A stretch of 64,000 nucleotides of DNA from Catenulispora acidiphila DSM 44928 (GCF_000024025.1 NC_013131.1:10024229-10088228); one strand, 5' to 3'. Shown: positions 1-10,801, counted from the stretch's first letter. Made by a program: numbers and translations. Notes: generated from the sequence alone by a model not told the origin.

Positions 1-837
1 GGGGTTGTCGGAGCCTGGTTCGAAAGCGGAGTGGCCGTTGGGGAGTTCTTCGACGGTGATGGGGGTGGGGATGCGGGTGCGGACGTAGGTGGCGGGGGCG
101 TGGACGATGACGCGTGCCTTATAGCGCCAGGGTGCTTGGGCTACGCCGGTGTCTACGCGGGTGGTGATTTCTGCGTCTGGCGGGGTGGGGCGGGGGGTGA
201 AGCGGGGTCCGGGTGGGGTGTGGGGGTGGATGCGGTCGGCGCGGAAGGTGCGCCAGTCGGCGCGGGAGGGGTCCCAGGCGAACAGGTACCAGTGCTGGCG
301 GCGATGGATCAGGCGGTAGGGCTCGGTGGTGCGGCGGCTGGTGGCGCCTGAGTGGGCTTCGTAGTCGAAGTGCAGCATCAGGTGGTCGCGGCAGGCCAGG
401 GCCAGGGTGGTGAGGGTTTCGGGGTCCACGGTGGGGGCGTGGGTGGGGACGGCCAGGGCGTGGGAGCCGAAGGATTCGACGCGGTGGCGCAGGCGGGCCG
501 GCAGGATGCGTTGCAGCTTTGCCAGGGCACTGAGAGAGGTTTCTTCGATGCCTGCGACGGCTCCGGCGGCGGCGATGCGCAGGCCGAGGGCGACGGCTAC
601 CGCCTCGTCGTCGTCCAGCAGCAGCGGTGGCAGCGTGGCTCCGGAGCCGAGGCGGTAGCCGCCGGCCACGCCGGGTCTGGCCTCGACCGGGTAGCCGAGC
701 TCGCGGAGGCGCTCGACGTCGTTGCGGACGGTGCGGGTGGTGACGCCGAGGCGTTCGGCGAGCTCGCCGCCGGTCCAGTCGCGGCGAGCCTGAAAGAGGG
801 ACAGCAGGCGCAGTAGCCGAGCCGAGGTCTCCAACAT
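1..837 (-). CDS. WYL-domain transcriptional regulator (3' end outside window)
   Basis: The protein starts MLETSARLLRLLSLFQ and has an N-terminal winged HTH (about residues 5-60, with TTRTVRNDVERLRELGYPV) followed by a central WYL sensor domain (residues about 140-200, with HWYLFAWD and WRTFRADRI). WYL regulators sense small molecules or nucleic-acid ligands; this one probably controls the divergent epoxide hydrolase. The gene runs off the left edge, so the C-terminus is missing. The ATG at 837 has no Shine-Dalgarno sequence. A TACGGT -10 element lies 6 nt upstream at 844-849, so the mRNA is probably leaderless. Confidence 0.85.
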   Translation of the reverse strand, partial: MLETSARLLRLLSLFQARRDWTGGELAERLGVTTRTVRNDVERLRELGYPVEARPGVAGGYRLGSGATLPPLLLDDDEAVAVALGLRIAAAGAVAGIEETSLSALAKLQRILPARLRHRVESFGSHALAVPTHAPTVDPETLTTLALACRDHLMLHFDYEAHSGATSRRTTEPYRLIHRRQHWYLFAWDPSRADWRTFRADRIHPHTPPGPRFTPRPTPPDAEITTRVDTGVAQAPWRYKARVIVHAPATYVRTRIPTPITVEELPNGHSAFEPGSDNP

Positions 838-855
838 TCTTGAACCGTATCCGAG

Positions 856-880
856 ATTGCGGAACGAACCTTTCCGCAAT
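856..880. promoter_or_regulatory. Perfect 9-bp inverted repeat, probable operator of the WYL regulator
   Basis: ATTGCGGAA at 856-864 and TTCCGCAAT at 872-880 are perfect inverted arms around a 7-bp spacer. The site lies between the two divergent -10 elements (TACGGT for the regulator at 844-849, TAGGCT for the hydrolase at 887-892) and overlaps both expected -35 regions, so one bound protein could control both genes. Confidence 0.65.
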
Positions 881-886
881 GATTCC

Positions 887-892
887 TAGGCT
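887..892 (+). promoter_or_regulatory. -10 element TAGGCT of the epoxide hydrolase
   Basis: TAGGCT fits the actinobacterial TANNNT -10 pattern. It would start transcription near 899, leaving a leader of about 33 nt that contains the ribosome binding site GGAGA at 921-925. Confidence 0.5.
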
Positions 893-931
893 GACCTCAG
901 TCAAGCCGGAACGAGCAGACGGAGACCTGCG

Positions 932-2062
932 ATGACCACCGAGATCCAGCCCTTCCAGATCGCCATCCCCCAGCCAGACCTCGACGACCTCCACGCACGG
1001 CTGACCAATGCCCGCTGGGCCGCGTCCGTCCCCGGAGCGGGCTGGGAGCGCGGGGTCCCCGTCGACTACCTGAAGGAGCTCGCGGAGTACTGGCGCAGCG
1101 GATTCGACTGGCGGGCGCAGGAGAAGGCGCTCAACGCCTACCCGCAGTTCGTCACCGAGATCGACGGCCAGCGGATCCACTTCCTGCACATCCGCTCCGC
1201 GCGCCCCGACGCCAAGCCGCTGCTGATCACACACGGCTTCCCCAGCTCCGTCGCCGAATTCATGACCTTGATCGAGCCGCTGGTCGCCCCGGAAAGCGAC
1301 GAGGACCAAGCGTTCCACGTCATCGCGCCCTCCCTTCCCGGCTACGGCTTCTCGACCCCGCTCGCCGCGCAGGGCTGGACGCTCAGCCGGACGGCGCGCG
1401 CCTGGATCGAGCTGATGCGGCGGCTCGGCTACGACCGCTACGGCGTCCACGGCGGCGACGTCGGCAGCGGCGTGGCGGGGCTGGTCGCGGGCTACGCCGC
1501 CGACCACGTCACCGGCGTGCACGTCACCACCGACCCGCAGACGGCGGCCAACGTCGCCACCTTCCTGCCCGGCCTCGCCGACCGCCTGGACGCCACAGAC
1601 CCCGTCGACGCGCTGGCACTGGAGCGGATGAACGCGTTCCGCAAGGAGGGATCGGGCTACCTCGCGATCCAGAACAGCCGCCCCCAGACCATCGGCTACG
1701 GCCTGGTCGACTCCCCGATCCTGCAACTGGCGTGGATCGCGGAGAAGTTCGAGCTATGGACCGACCTGCCGATCGACCGCGACCAGCTGCTGACCACGGT
1801 GAGCCTGTTCTGGTTCACCGGCGCCGGCGCCTCCGCGGCCCACACGCTCTACGACCAGTTCCACTCCTCCGACTGGGGCGCGCCGTCCCCAGTGCCGCAC
1901 GGCTACGCGGTGTTCGGCGCGGACGCGACGGTGCGCAAGCTGGTCCCCGCCGAGCAGGACGCGCATTGGAGCGAGTTCGAGCGCGGGCAGCACTTCCCGG
2001 CGATGGAGTGCCCTGATGTCCTCGCGGCGGATCTGCGGGATTTCTTCGGGCCGCTGAGCTGA
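932..2062 (+). CDS. Epoxide hydrolase, EPHX1/EHN type
   Basis: This 376-residue alpha/beta hydrolase would open epoxides to diols. The first 110 residues match the N-terminal EHN extension of microsomal-type epoxide hydrolases (QPDLDDLHARL). The oxyanion motif HGFP is at 101-104, the predicted nucleophile Asp is D176 in GVHGGDVGSG, and the predicted catalytic His is H354 in RGQHFPAMECPD. Length and motif order are complete for the family. The start has a good GGAGA site. It is divergent from a WYL regulator across a palindromic operator, so it is probably induced by a substrate or toxic compound. The natural substrate cannot be read from the sequence. Confidence 0.88.
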   Translation: MTTEIQPFQIAIPQPDLDDLHARLTNARWAASVPGAGWERGVPVDYLKELAEYWRSGFDWRAQEKALNAYPQFVTEIDGQRIHFLHIRSARPDAKPLLITHGFPSSVAEFMTLIEPLVAPESDEDQAFHVIAPSLPGYGFSTPLAAQGWTLSRTARAWIELMRRLGYDRYGVHGGDVGSGVAGLVAGYAADHVTGVHVTTDPQTAANVATFLPGLADRLDATDPVDALALERMNAFRKEGSGYLAIQNSRPQTIGYGLVDSPILQLAWIAEKFELWTDLPIDRDQLLTTVSLFWFTGAGASAAHTLYDQFHSSDWGAPSPVPHGYAVFGADATVRKLVPAEQDAHWSEFERGQHFPAMECPDVLAADLRDFFGPLS

Positions 2063-2091
2063 GGCGCTGTGCACGAACTGCACTGAGCCGA

Positions 2092-2116
2092 GCCTGCGGC
2101 ACGTATTGCCGCAGGC
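2092..2116. terminator. Hairpin between convergent genes
   Basis: GCCTGCGGCA at 2092-2101 and TGCCGCAGGC at 2107-2116 form a perfect 10-bp stem with a 5-nt loop. It sits between the convergent hydrolase and membrane-protein genes and could stop transcription from both sides, although no U-tract follows. Confidence 0.6.
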
Positions 2117-2141
2117 GTGAATCAGGGGACGAAGAGGCGTC

Positions 2142-4025
2142 TCAGGAGTCGAAGACCATCTCCGGGACGAAGCCGGGCAGCGCCGCCCGGACCGGGTACA
2201 GAACGGTGGCGTGTCCTCGGTGGACGGTCTTGTTGGCGACGACGGTGAAGGTCACGTCCTCGCCGTAGGGGCTGGTCGTCCGGGAGGTCACCTTCACGGT
2301 GCCGGGGTCGAGCGTGCCGTTGTAGGTGAACGCCTTCGCGAGCCCGGTCCAGTCCGAGGAGGCGAGGTCGCCGGGGTAGATGACGACCGTGCCGTCCGCG
2401 CCGCGGTGGTTCCAGCCCGGTTCGTTGGCTGCGAGGGGGCGGAAGTGCATCGGGTGGCGCCAGTCGGCGTAGATGAGGAAGACCGAGGTCTTGCTCTGGA
2501 GCATGTTCTCGGCCTGGGTGAACTCCTCGGAGAGGGTTTCCTCGGCGGGTACGACGCGGGCGGGGATGACTGCGTGGGAGTTTCCGGCCATGGCTGCGGC
2601 TGCTGACGGCGCCGTGGGTATGGTGCCGGCCATGGACTTCGATCCGTGCGTGCCTGACCAGCCGACGAGGAACGCCAGACCGACGACGCTGCACGCGCCG
2701 AGCGCCTGGATGCGGCGGGGACCGCGCTGCCACCAGGTGTCGACGGGAGGCAGTCGGTCCGAGCGGAGCGTCCCCTCGCCGACGACGCCGCCGCGCAACG
2801 AAGGCGGCGCCAAGTGGTGGAAGAGCGCGCCGATCGCGAGGCCGGCGACGGGAAACATGATCGATTCGTAGCGCATGTGGGAGGGATCGACGCCGGCGAC
2901 CATGATGACGTACGTGCCCGCGAGCGCCCCGAGCAGCAGCCCGGCGACGATGTCGGTGAAGCGGACCACGACGAACAGCAGGGCTCCGGCGAGCAGCATC
3001 GACAGCGCCTTGTCGCCTTGCAGCGTACTGAGCACGTCGTAGTCGGTGATGGTCCACGCCACCCGGAACGGGTTCGCAGTCACCTGCGACACCTGCGAAC
3101 CGGCGCCGCGACCGGAGAGCTTGGCCTCCAGCAGGTGCACGAACACGGTCGTGCCGCCGACGATCAGCGACGGCCACAGCCAGTCGTTGCGCCACCGCCG
3201 AGGCCGGCCGCGTCCGGGGAACAGCGTCGCCCACACATAGGCGAAGAACGCCATGACGGCGGCGGTCGGCATCACCTGGCGGCTCAGTTCCAGCAGCACC
3301 GACAGCAACGCGAGCGCGATCAGGTTGTTCGCGCGGGCGCGGCGGCCGAGCGGGAGGTTGAGCAGGATCAGCGCCAGCACCGCGATCGCCACCGAGTCGG
3401 TGACCGCCTCGGCGAGCGTCATCAGGAAGCCGCACGCGCCGAGCACCCCGCCGGCGGCCAGCGCGGCGGTCGGGCCGTACAGCCGCTGGACCAGGCGCGT
3501 CACCGCCCACAGCATGGTCGCGAACGCCGCCATCGCCGCGAGCGGCATACCCGCGCTCACGCCGAAGACCGCGACGAACGGCGCGGCGAAGAACGGGTAG
3601 AGCATGCGCGACTGGACCATCAGCCAGGCGGGATCGCTGTGCGCGAAGTACCAGGGCTCTGCGACGACGCCGGAGTTGGCGAACTGCTTCGTCAGCGCGT
3701 GCGCGTCGCCCCAGCCCAGATCGCGCAGCGCCATGACGACGTAGTAGCGGCTGTCCGGCGGGAAGGAGTACGCGGACCAGTGCAGGCGCGCGTAGTAGCC
3801 GAACGCCAGCGGTGCGAGGACGAACAGCAGCACAGCGGCGTTGACGCCGAAGATGTCGCGCCGCACGAAGCGGTTGAACTGTGCGGAGAAACGGTTGCCG
3901 GGGCGCGGCGGATCAGAAGCCGCCAGATCCCCGTTCCGGTCCTCCGGCTCCAACTCCCCCGCGTCGCCGTCTCGATCCGCCACCGATGGTTCGACCGCAG
4001 AGGTGAGCTCAATCTCCGATGTCAT
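2142..4025 (-). CDS. Polytopic membrane protein, possibly GT-C glycosyltransferase-like
   Basis: The 627-residue protein has a charged cytoplasmic N-terminus (about 1-60), then roughly ten hydrophobic segments between residues 60 and 460, and a soluble C-terminal tail of about 130 residues. The first extracytoplasmic loop contains an acidic residue followed by paired tyrosines (PPDSRYYVVMA), a layout seen in polyprenyl-phosphate-dependent GT-C enzymes. I recognise no definite family, so a cell-envelope glycosyltransferase is only an inference. It has its own start behind a G-rich stretch that can serve as a ribosome binding site and shows no operon partner. Confidence 0.6.
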   Translation of the reverse strand: MTSEIELTSAVEPSVADRDGDAGELEPEDRNGDLAASDPPRPGNRFSAQFNRFVRRDIFGVNAAVLLFVLAPLAFGYYARLHWSAYSFPPDSRYYVVMALRDLGWGDAHALTKQFANSGVVAEPWYFAHSDPAWLMVQSRMLYPFFAAPFVAVFGVSAGMPLAAMAAFATMLWAVTRLVQRLYGPTAALAAGGVLGACGFLMTLAEAVTDSVAIAVLALILLNLPLGRRARANNLIALALLSVLLELSRQVMPTAAVMAFFAYVWATLFPGRGRPRRWRNDWLWPSLIVGGTTVFVHLLEAKLSGRGAGSQVSQVTANPFRVAWTITDYDVLSTLQGDKALSMLLAGALLFVVVRFTDIVAGLLLGALAGTYVIMVAGVDPSHMRYESIMFPVAGLAIGALFHHLAPPSLRGGVVGEGTLRSDRLPPVDTWWQRGPRRIQALGACSVVGLAFLVGWSGTHGSKSMAGTIPTAPSAAAAMAGNSHAVIPARVVPAEETLSEEFTQAENMLQSKTSVFLIYADWRHPMHFRPLAANEPGWNHRGADGTVVIYPGDLASSDWTGLAKAFTYNGTLDPGTVKVTSRTTSPYGEDVTFTVVANKTVHRGHATVLYPVRAALPGFVPEMVFDS

Positions 4026-4123
4026 TGTTTTGCCCCGCCCTTGACCCCCGTTAAGTGGCAGGACGGTATCACGCGATCACTTGGCAACGCCGCAGGACAA
4101 GGGCTGTATAGGTGGGCCTGCGA

Positions 4124-5347
4124 TCAGTGGGCGCTGTACGCCAACTCGGGTTCGCGGTCGGCTGCGGGGCGCAGGACGCCGGCGGTCGCCGCAGCGATCC
4201 CGCACATCACGGTCAGCACCAGGAACGCGTGGTTCAGTGCCACGACATGGGTCATCCAGCCGATGACGGCGGGACCGGCGAGCATGCCGACATATCCGAG
4301 CCCTGCGACGCGCGAAACGTTGGTGCCGGCAGCGGCGGGATCGGCATGGCCGGCGGCGCTGAACAGCTGGGGCACACAGCCGGACAGTCCCAGACCGAAC
4401 AGCGCCCAGCCTGCGAACGCGGACCAGATCCACGGCGACACAGCCGCGATCGTGATCCCGACGGCAGCGATAGCCGCGCCGTACCGCAGGATGGCCATCG
4501 CTCCGAAGCGCGCGGACACGCGGTCGGCGAGCAGGCGGCCGATGGTCATCGCGGCGGCAAAAGTGCCGTAGGCGAAGGCAGCGGTACTAGCCGGCGCGCC
4601 GAGGACGTCCTTCAGGTGCAAGGCGCTCCAGTCGTTGGCGGCGCCCTCGCAGAGCATGATCATGAAAGCCAGACCGGCGAGGACCCAGATCTGGCGTCCG
4701 GCACGGGAGCGCCGCGTCGCTGTCGCTGTCGCCGGTACGTGCTCGTCCTCAGCACTAAGCGCAGCAAGGGATTCCGGCGTTGTCGGTAGCAACGTCGGCA
4801 GCAACAGACGAGTTGTGGCGACGGCGACCGCGATCCCCGCGACTCCCATCACCGCAAGCGCTCCTGCCGGGCTCATCCCGATGCTCGACATCCCGGCGGC
4901 GATGAACGCGGCGACCACGCCGCCGACGGAGAACGCGGCATGGAACGCCGACATGACAGGCCGGCCGTAAGCCTTCTCCACGTGCACGGCGTGAGCGTTC
5001 ATGCTCACGTCCAGACAGCCGTTGAAGAACCCGAAGATCAGCAGGGCGGCTGCCAGCGTCCACGGCTCCCGCGCCAAGCCGGGCAGCACCAGAGTCGCCC
5101 CGCACACCGCGCCGGCCGACGGAACGACGACGCGCGCCCCGAGCCGGTCGGTGAGGCGCCCGGCGACCTGCATCCCGGCGAACGCGCCGAGTCCGAGCAG
5201 CACCAGCAGACCGCCCAGTGTCGCGTGGCTGATCCCGACCTGCTGCTCGATGGCGGGGATGTGCACCACCCAGGTGCCCATGAGCGTCCCGCAGAGGATG
5301 AAGTACGTGAAGGTCGCTATTCGGGCGGACCGGAGTGATCGTTCCAT
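4124..5347 (-). CDS. MFS transporter
   Basis: From the ATG at 5347 the protein has 407 residues and about 12 membrane segments, with the MFS loop 2-3 motif GRLTDRLGARVVVPSAG. It resembles bacterial sugar/drug MFS carriers of the YbjJ type, but the substrate is unknown. An upstream in-frame ATG exists at 5407; I prefer 5347 because TATGGT at 5355-5360 lies 7 nt before it, giving a leaderless mRNA, and the residues upstream do not look like family sequence. It is divergent from a DeoR regulator, which suggests a sugar or sugar-phosphate signal. Confidence 0.78.
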   Translation of the reverse strand: MERSLRSARIATFTYFILCGTLMGTWVVHIPAIEQQVGISHATLGGLLVLLGLGAFAGMQVAGRLTDRLGARVVVPSAGAVCGATLVLPGLAREPWTLAAALLIFGFFNGCLDVSMNAHAVHVEKAYGRPVMSAFHAAFSVGGVVAAFIAAGMSSIGMSPAGALAVMGVAGIAVAVATTRLLLPTLLPTTPESLAALSAEDEHVPATATATRRSRAGRQIWVLAGLAFMIMLCEGAANDWSALHLKDVLGAPASTAAFAYGTFAAAMTIGRLLADRVSARFGAMAILRYGAAIAAVGITIAAVSPWIWSAFAGWALFGLGLSGCVPQLFSAAGHADPAAAGTNVSRVAGLGYVGMLAGPAVIGWMTHVVALNHAFLVLTVMCGIAAATAGVLRPAADREPELAYSAH

Positions 5348-5359
5348 GCTCGCCACCAT

Positions 5360-5414
5360 AACGAACACAATCCATGTTTGGAAACCCTTCGAATGAACAG
5401 TTTGCATGTTCGTT
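5360..5414. promoter_or_regulatory. DeoR operator region with repeated GAACA boxes
   Basis: AACGAACA at 5360-5367 and TGTTCGTT at 5407-5414 are perfect inverted 8-bp arms 39 bp apart, and a third related box AATGAACA lies at 5392-5399. Repeated short boxes spread over several helical turns are typical of DeoR-family sites. The region lies between the -10 elements of the transporter and the regulator. Confidence 0.5.
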
Positions 5415-5437
5415 GTGGGTGGTGTTCAATCGCAGGC

Positions 5438-6199
5438 ATGAGCACCGCAGACCGTCACCGGCAGATCGCCCGGGTCGTGAAGGAGTCGGGCAGCGCCACG
5501 GTCCCGGAGCTCGCCGAGCTCACCGGCGCCTCGGAGATGACCATCCGGCGCGACCTGGACGTGCTGGCGGCGCAAGGCGTCCTCGAACGCGTCCGCGGCG
5601 GTGCGCGCACGCTGCTGCTGCGCGGCGAGGAACCGCCTTTCGCTCTGCGCGCTCACGAAGCCATCGAGGCCAAGCGCCGGATCGCCGCCGAGGTCTCCGC
5701 GCTCATCGCCGACGGCGAGACCGTGGTGCTGGACAGCGGCACCACCTGCCTGGAGGTCGCGCGCCTCCTGCACCAGCGTCCGGTCACCGTGATGCCGGTG
5801 TCGCTCCAGGCGATCCGCGTTCTCAGCGAGAATCCGGGACAGGCCTCGCTGCTGGTCCCCGGCGGACGTCCCCGCACCGCCGAAGGAGCGTTGACCGGTC
5901 CGCTGACCCTCGCCTCGCTGGCGGCGCTGCGCTTCGACACCGCCGTCATCGGCTGCTGCGGCCTCAGCGCCGCCGAGGGACTGACCGCCTACGACCTCGA
6001 CGACGCGGCGGTGAAGAAGGCGAGCATCACCTCGGCGCGGCGCGTCATCCTCGCCACCGACGGCAGCAAGCTCGGTCGCACCGCACACGCCTATGTCGGA
6101 CCGTCCTCGCTCCTGCACACGCTCGTCACGGACGACGCGGCGCCCGCCGAGGAGCTGGCCGCGCTCGAAGCCGCGGGCACCGTCGTCAAGAACGTCTGA
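5438..6199 (+). CDS. DeoR-family transcriptional regulator
   Basis: The 253-residue protein has the N-terminal DeoR winged HTH (about 6-60, with ASEMTIRRDLDVLAAQGVLE) and a C-terminal DeoR sensor domain resembling phosphosugar isomerases (ADGETVVLDSGTTCLEVA; KASITSARRVILATDGSK). Regulators of this family usually repress sugar genes and release DNA on binding a phosphorylated sugar. I start at the ATG at 5438 because the 20 upstream in-frame residues lie across the operator. The likely target is the divergent MFS transporter, with autoregulation through the shared intergenic boxes. Confidence 0.88.
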   Translation: MSTADRHRQIARVVKESGSATVPELAELTGASEMTIRRDLDVLAAQGVLERVRGGARTLLLRGEEPPFALRAHEAIEAKRRIAAEVSALIADGETVVLDSGTTCLEVARLLHQRPVTVMPVSLQAIRVLSENPGQASLLVPGGRPRTAEGALTGPLTLASLAALRFDTAVIGCCGLSAAEGLTAYDLDDAAVKKASITSARRVILATDGSKLGRTAHAYVGPSSLLHTLVTDDAAPAEELAALEAAGTVVKNV

Positions 6200-6214
6200 C
6201 GGCCATCAGGATCA

Positions 6215-8260
6215 TCACGGCCGCCGCGGAGCCCCGAGCAGCGGCGTCCGCACCGGCGCCGCCATCCCGATGAACACGACCACCTCGTGCGCACCCGGAT
6301 TGGTCTGCACCGGCACGGTCAGCCAGTTGTTCGCCAGCCACACGTTGCCGGACGGGTCGATCTGCACGCCGGTGTTCCGCGCCAGGCTGTCGCTCGTGTA
6401 GCCGGTCGCGGCCGGCGAGATCGGCTGTCCGGCGCGGTAGCCGGGAGGGCAGGACGACAGGCGCGCGCCGCAGAGGTGGACAAGACGCCGGCCACCGAAG
6501 TTGGACACCCAGACCGTGTCGTCGCCGTCGACGGCGACACCCCACGGCAGCACGATGCCGCCGTTCATGAACGGCTGCGCGGGTGTCGAACCGTCCGGAC
6601 CGATCATCGTGACCGAACCGCCGGTACCCCCGACACCACCGACACCGCCGCCACCGGACGGCGCGTTCTGCACCGCGTTCGCGAAGTCGGTCGCACTGTC
6701 GCCTCCACACGGAACCGGGAGGATGCCGGGGTTGGCGACCCAGACGTTGCCGAGGCTGTCCGAGGCGATGCCGAGCGGACGGCGAAGACCGCCGGTCGTG
6801 ATGGAACGCTGCGGGACGCCGTCTGCCGACATCATCAGAACACTGTTGGTGCCGTTGTCGGTGACCCATTTGCGGCCCATCGGGTCGACGGCGATGTCGA
6901 AGGGCTTCACCAGGGGCAGGGAGGCCGGAGGCGTGATGGTGCGCGCGAGTTCCGGGCGTCCGTGCGGGTATTCGACGACGTTGGAACCGCCGCAGTTCGC
7001 GATCCAGATGGTGCCCTGCCGGTCCGACGCCATTCCCTGCGGCTGGACGATGTTCCCGTTGCGCCATCCGGTAGGCGGGGACAACGCCGCACCGCGCGGA
7101 CCGAATTCGGAGACGCTGCGATAGAAGAGACTGGCGTTCACAGGGCACTGCGAGCCCTGGAACCCGAAGTTGGCAACCCAGGTGTGGCCCTTCGGATCGA
7201 GCGTGATCCCGAACCCGGCGCCGTACAGACCGCCTCCGCGGTATGGCGCGCCGGGCGCGTCCTGCCCGGTCGGCGCGAGCTTGATGACCTTCGTGTCCCC
7301 GCAGACCGACGCGAACGGATTCGGGTTGTAGGGGTAGTTGTTCGTCACCCACGCGTTGCCGTCGGCGTCGAAGGCGAGGTTGCCGGGACCGTCGAGCTCG
7401 TGGCCGTTTCCGTCGTAGCGGATGGCCAGGGTCCAGGCGTCCGGCGCGGCGGTCAGCGTCGGCGTGTACGGCTGCTTCACGGCAGCGAGCGCGAACAGTC
7501 CCGGCACGTTGTTGCTCGGCGTCCGAGCGATGTCGGCGACGGCTTGCAGCGTGTTCGTCGGCTGCGCTTTCCCCGGCGGCTGCGCCAGGGCGAACAGCGA
7601 CTGGCAGGTCTGTCCGGCGACGCAGCCGGCGACGAGGTCGGCCAGGGTGTTGAAGGTCGCCAGCGTGGAGGTGAGCGCGCCGTTCGGCGGGCTCGCGAGC
7701 AGCGGGGCGATCTGGCCGGTGGTGACGTCGGCGAGGTTGTGCGAGATGGCTGCTGCGTTCTGCAGGCCCGGGTAGGTGCCGGAGACGCCTCGGTCGCCGA
7801 TGAACTGCGCGAGGGCGTAACCGGCGGCGACGGTCGTGCGCTCGTTGATCACGACCGGCGAGGCGCTGCTGGGAGTAGTCGCAGAGCTCGGCGAACCGAG
7901 TGCGGCAGCGAGCTCCACCGGCGCGGCGGGATGCCCAGCGCTGCTGCGTTCGCGGCTCGGCTGCCCGACATCAGCGGTCAGATAGAGCACAGCCGTGGGA
8001 TCGACTGGTCGCCGGTAGATGAGACCGAATTCTCCATGGCTACCGGTACGCACGTGCGCCAATACCCGTGGCGTCGCACCGGCTCCGCGGCCTGCTTGGA
8101 GCAACGTGACCTCGGCGCCGGCGATGGGAAGCTCGCCGGTGCGGACCACGCCGCACTGCTTGAGCACGCCCGGCGCCGGGGAGTGCGCCATCGTCGCATA
8201 TGAAGTGCCCGCGGGCAGGCATGCCAGGGCGGCCAGAACCGGCGTGAGGATTCGTCGCAC
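6215..8260 (-). CDS. Secreted NHL/virginiamycin-lyase-like beta-propeller protein
   Basis: From the GTG at 8260 the 681-residue product begins with a signal peptide (VRRILTPVLAALACLPAGTSYA) and an immunoglobulin-like segment. It then carries seven spaced copies of a blade motif of the form G-x-x-W-V-x-N-x-G (for example NAWVTNN, HTWVANFG, TIWIANCG, NVWVANPG, TVWVSNFG, NVWLANNW). Seven blades suggest a propeller for extracellular ligand binding or lyase chemistry. An in-frame ATG at 8350 would add 30 residues that spoil the signal peptide. It is convergent with the DeoR gene 15 bp away. No catalytic residues can be assigned. Confidence 0.72.
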   Translation of the reverse strand: MRRILTPVLAALACLPAGTSYATMAHSPAPGVLKQCGVVRTGELPIAGAEVTLLQAGRGAGATPRVLAHVRTGSHGEFGLIYRRPVDPTAVLYLTADVGQPSRERSSAGHPAAPVELAAALGSPSSATTPSSASPVVINERTTVAAGYALAQFIGDRGVSGTYPGLQNAAAISHNLADVTTGQIAPLLASPPNGALTSTLATFNTLADLVAGCVAGQTCQSLFALAQPPGKAQPTNTLQAVADIARTPSNNVPGLFALAAVKQPYTPTLTAAPDAWTLAIRYDGNGHELDGPGNLAFDADGNAWVTNNYPYNPNPFASVCGDTKVIKLAPTGQDAPGAPYRGGGLYGAGFGITLDPKGHTWVANFGFQGSQCPVNASLFYRSVSEFGPRGAALSPPTGWRNGNIVQPQGMASDRQGTIWIANCGGSNVVEYPHGRPELARTITPPASLPLVKPFDIAVDPMGRKWVTDNGTNSVLMMSADGVPQRSITTGGLRRPLGIASDSLGNVWVANPGILPVPCGGDSATDFANAVQNAPSGGGGVGGVGGTGGSVTMIGPDGSTPAQPFMNGGIVLPWGVAVDGDDTVWVSNFGGRRLVHLCGARLSSCPPGYRAGQPISPAATGYTSDSLARNTGVQIDPSGNVWLANNWLTVPVQTNPGAHEVVVFIGMAAPVRTPLLGAPRRP

Positions 8261-8377
8261 GCGCGAAAGATATCGGTGCGTTCCATGGCAAACTCGGCAG
8301 GATCGACGGTGCGGCCGTCCGATTGCGCAGTCCGAGTGACGGTGCGACATGCCCGCGATGTGGACACGGTGGCATGA

Positions 8378-9874
<1,497 letters not shown>

Positions 9875-9910
9875 CGACGGATCGGGACTGAGGACGGAAC
9901 CGAGACTGAC

Positions 9911-9947
9911 AAACCTCCTGTCGTGGAAAACCACGGCGGGAGGTTTT
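9911..9947. terminator. Strong 16-bp hairpin after argG
   Basis: Arms 9911-9926 and 9931-9947 pair over 16 bp with two G-U pairs and an AAAA loop. The hairpin lies 36 bp after argG and just before the convergent SDR gene ends, so it probably terminates both. Confidence 0.75.
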
Positions 9948-9952
9948 GTCTG

Positions 9953-10801
9953 TCAGGAACTGGCGTCGTCGGTCGGGAAGTCGGCGGATGCGCTGGCGTC
10001 GGCCCACTTCCGGGTCTCCTCGGCACGTGCCTCGCCGGCAGCCAGAGCACTGGTGACAGCTTGCGCGCCGAGCAGGAGGCGACGCGGCGGGTCGTCGTGC
10101 CCGACCACATCGATGATCACTCGCGCGGCACGGACCGGGTCGCCGGGCTGGTTGTCGCTGTTCTCGGCGCGGTAGGCGTTCATCGCCCCGACCGTGGATT
10201 CATAGTCGGCACCGACCGGGTGCAGCTCCATCGACGAGCCCTGCCAATCAGTGCGGAACGCACCCGGCTCCACAATCACCACCTTCACCCCGAACGGCGC
10301 CACCTCCGCAGCCAACACCTCCGAGAACCCCTCCACCGCGAACTTCGCACTCTGATACGCACCCATCCCCGGCGTGCCACCCACCCGGCCACCCACCGAA
10401 GAAAACTGCACAAACACCCCCGACCGCCGCGCCCGCAACACCGGCAACGCCGCCCGCGTCACATTCACCACACCGAAAAAGTTCGCCTCGAACTGACCCC
10501 GGAAATCCGCCTCAGCCATCTCCTCAATCGGACCACTGTTGGCGAACCCGGCGTTGTTCACCACCACGTCGAGACTCCCGAACTCCTCCACCGCAGTGGC
10601 CACCGCAGCCTTAGCCGCCTCGGCATCGGTGACGTCCAATGCGGCAGTGCGCACCAAGCCGCCATAGCGCGTGACCAGATCCGCCAACTGCTCCGGACGC
10701 CGCGCCGTCGCCAAAACCTGGTCGCCGCTTTCCAACACCGCCTCGGCCAGACTCCGACCGAAACCCCGGGACGCCCCGGTGATCAACCATGTGCGAGACA
10801 T
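9953..10801 (-). CDS. Short-chain dehydrogenase/reductase
   Basis: The 282-residue classical SDR has the Rossmann glycine motif TGASRGFG near residue 8, the NNAG motif (VVNNAGF) and the catalytic YxxxK (YQSAKFAVEG). It would oxidise or reduce an alcohol/carbonyl substrate with NAD(P). The start at 10801 has a clear GAAAGGAA ribosome binding site; a longer reading frame upstream merely shadows the divergent TetR gene. The divergent TetR regulator probably represses it. Confidence 0.88.
   Translation of the reverse strand: MSRTWLITGASRGFGRSLAEAVLESGDQVLATARRPEQLADLVTRYGGLVRTAALDVTDAEAAKAAVATAVEEFGSLDVVVNNAGFANSGPIEEMAEADFRGQFEANFFGVVNVTRAALPVLRARRSGVFVQFSSVGGRVGGTPGMGAYQSAKFAVEGFSEVLAAEVAPFGVKVVIVEPGAFRTDWQGSSMELHPVGADYESTVGAMNAYRAENSDNQPGDPVRAARVIIDVVGHDDPPRRLLLGAQAVTSALAAGEARAEETRKWADASASADFPTDDASS

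Noticed and set aside
119-1726. A 535-codon minus-strand frame overlapping the epoxide hydrolase and the WYL gene.
   Set aside because: It is Arg/Pro/Gly-rich and out of frame with both recognisable proteins; it is a shadow of GC-rich coding sequence.
5347-5407. The longer MFS start at 5407.
   Set aside because: The added 20 residues overlap the operator boxes, and a TATGGT element fits a leaderless start at 5347.
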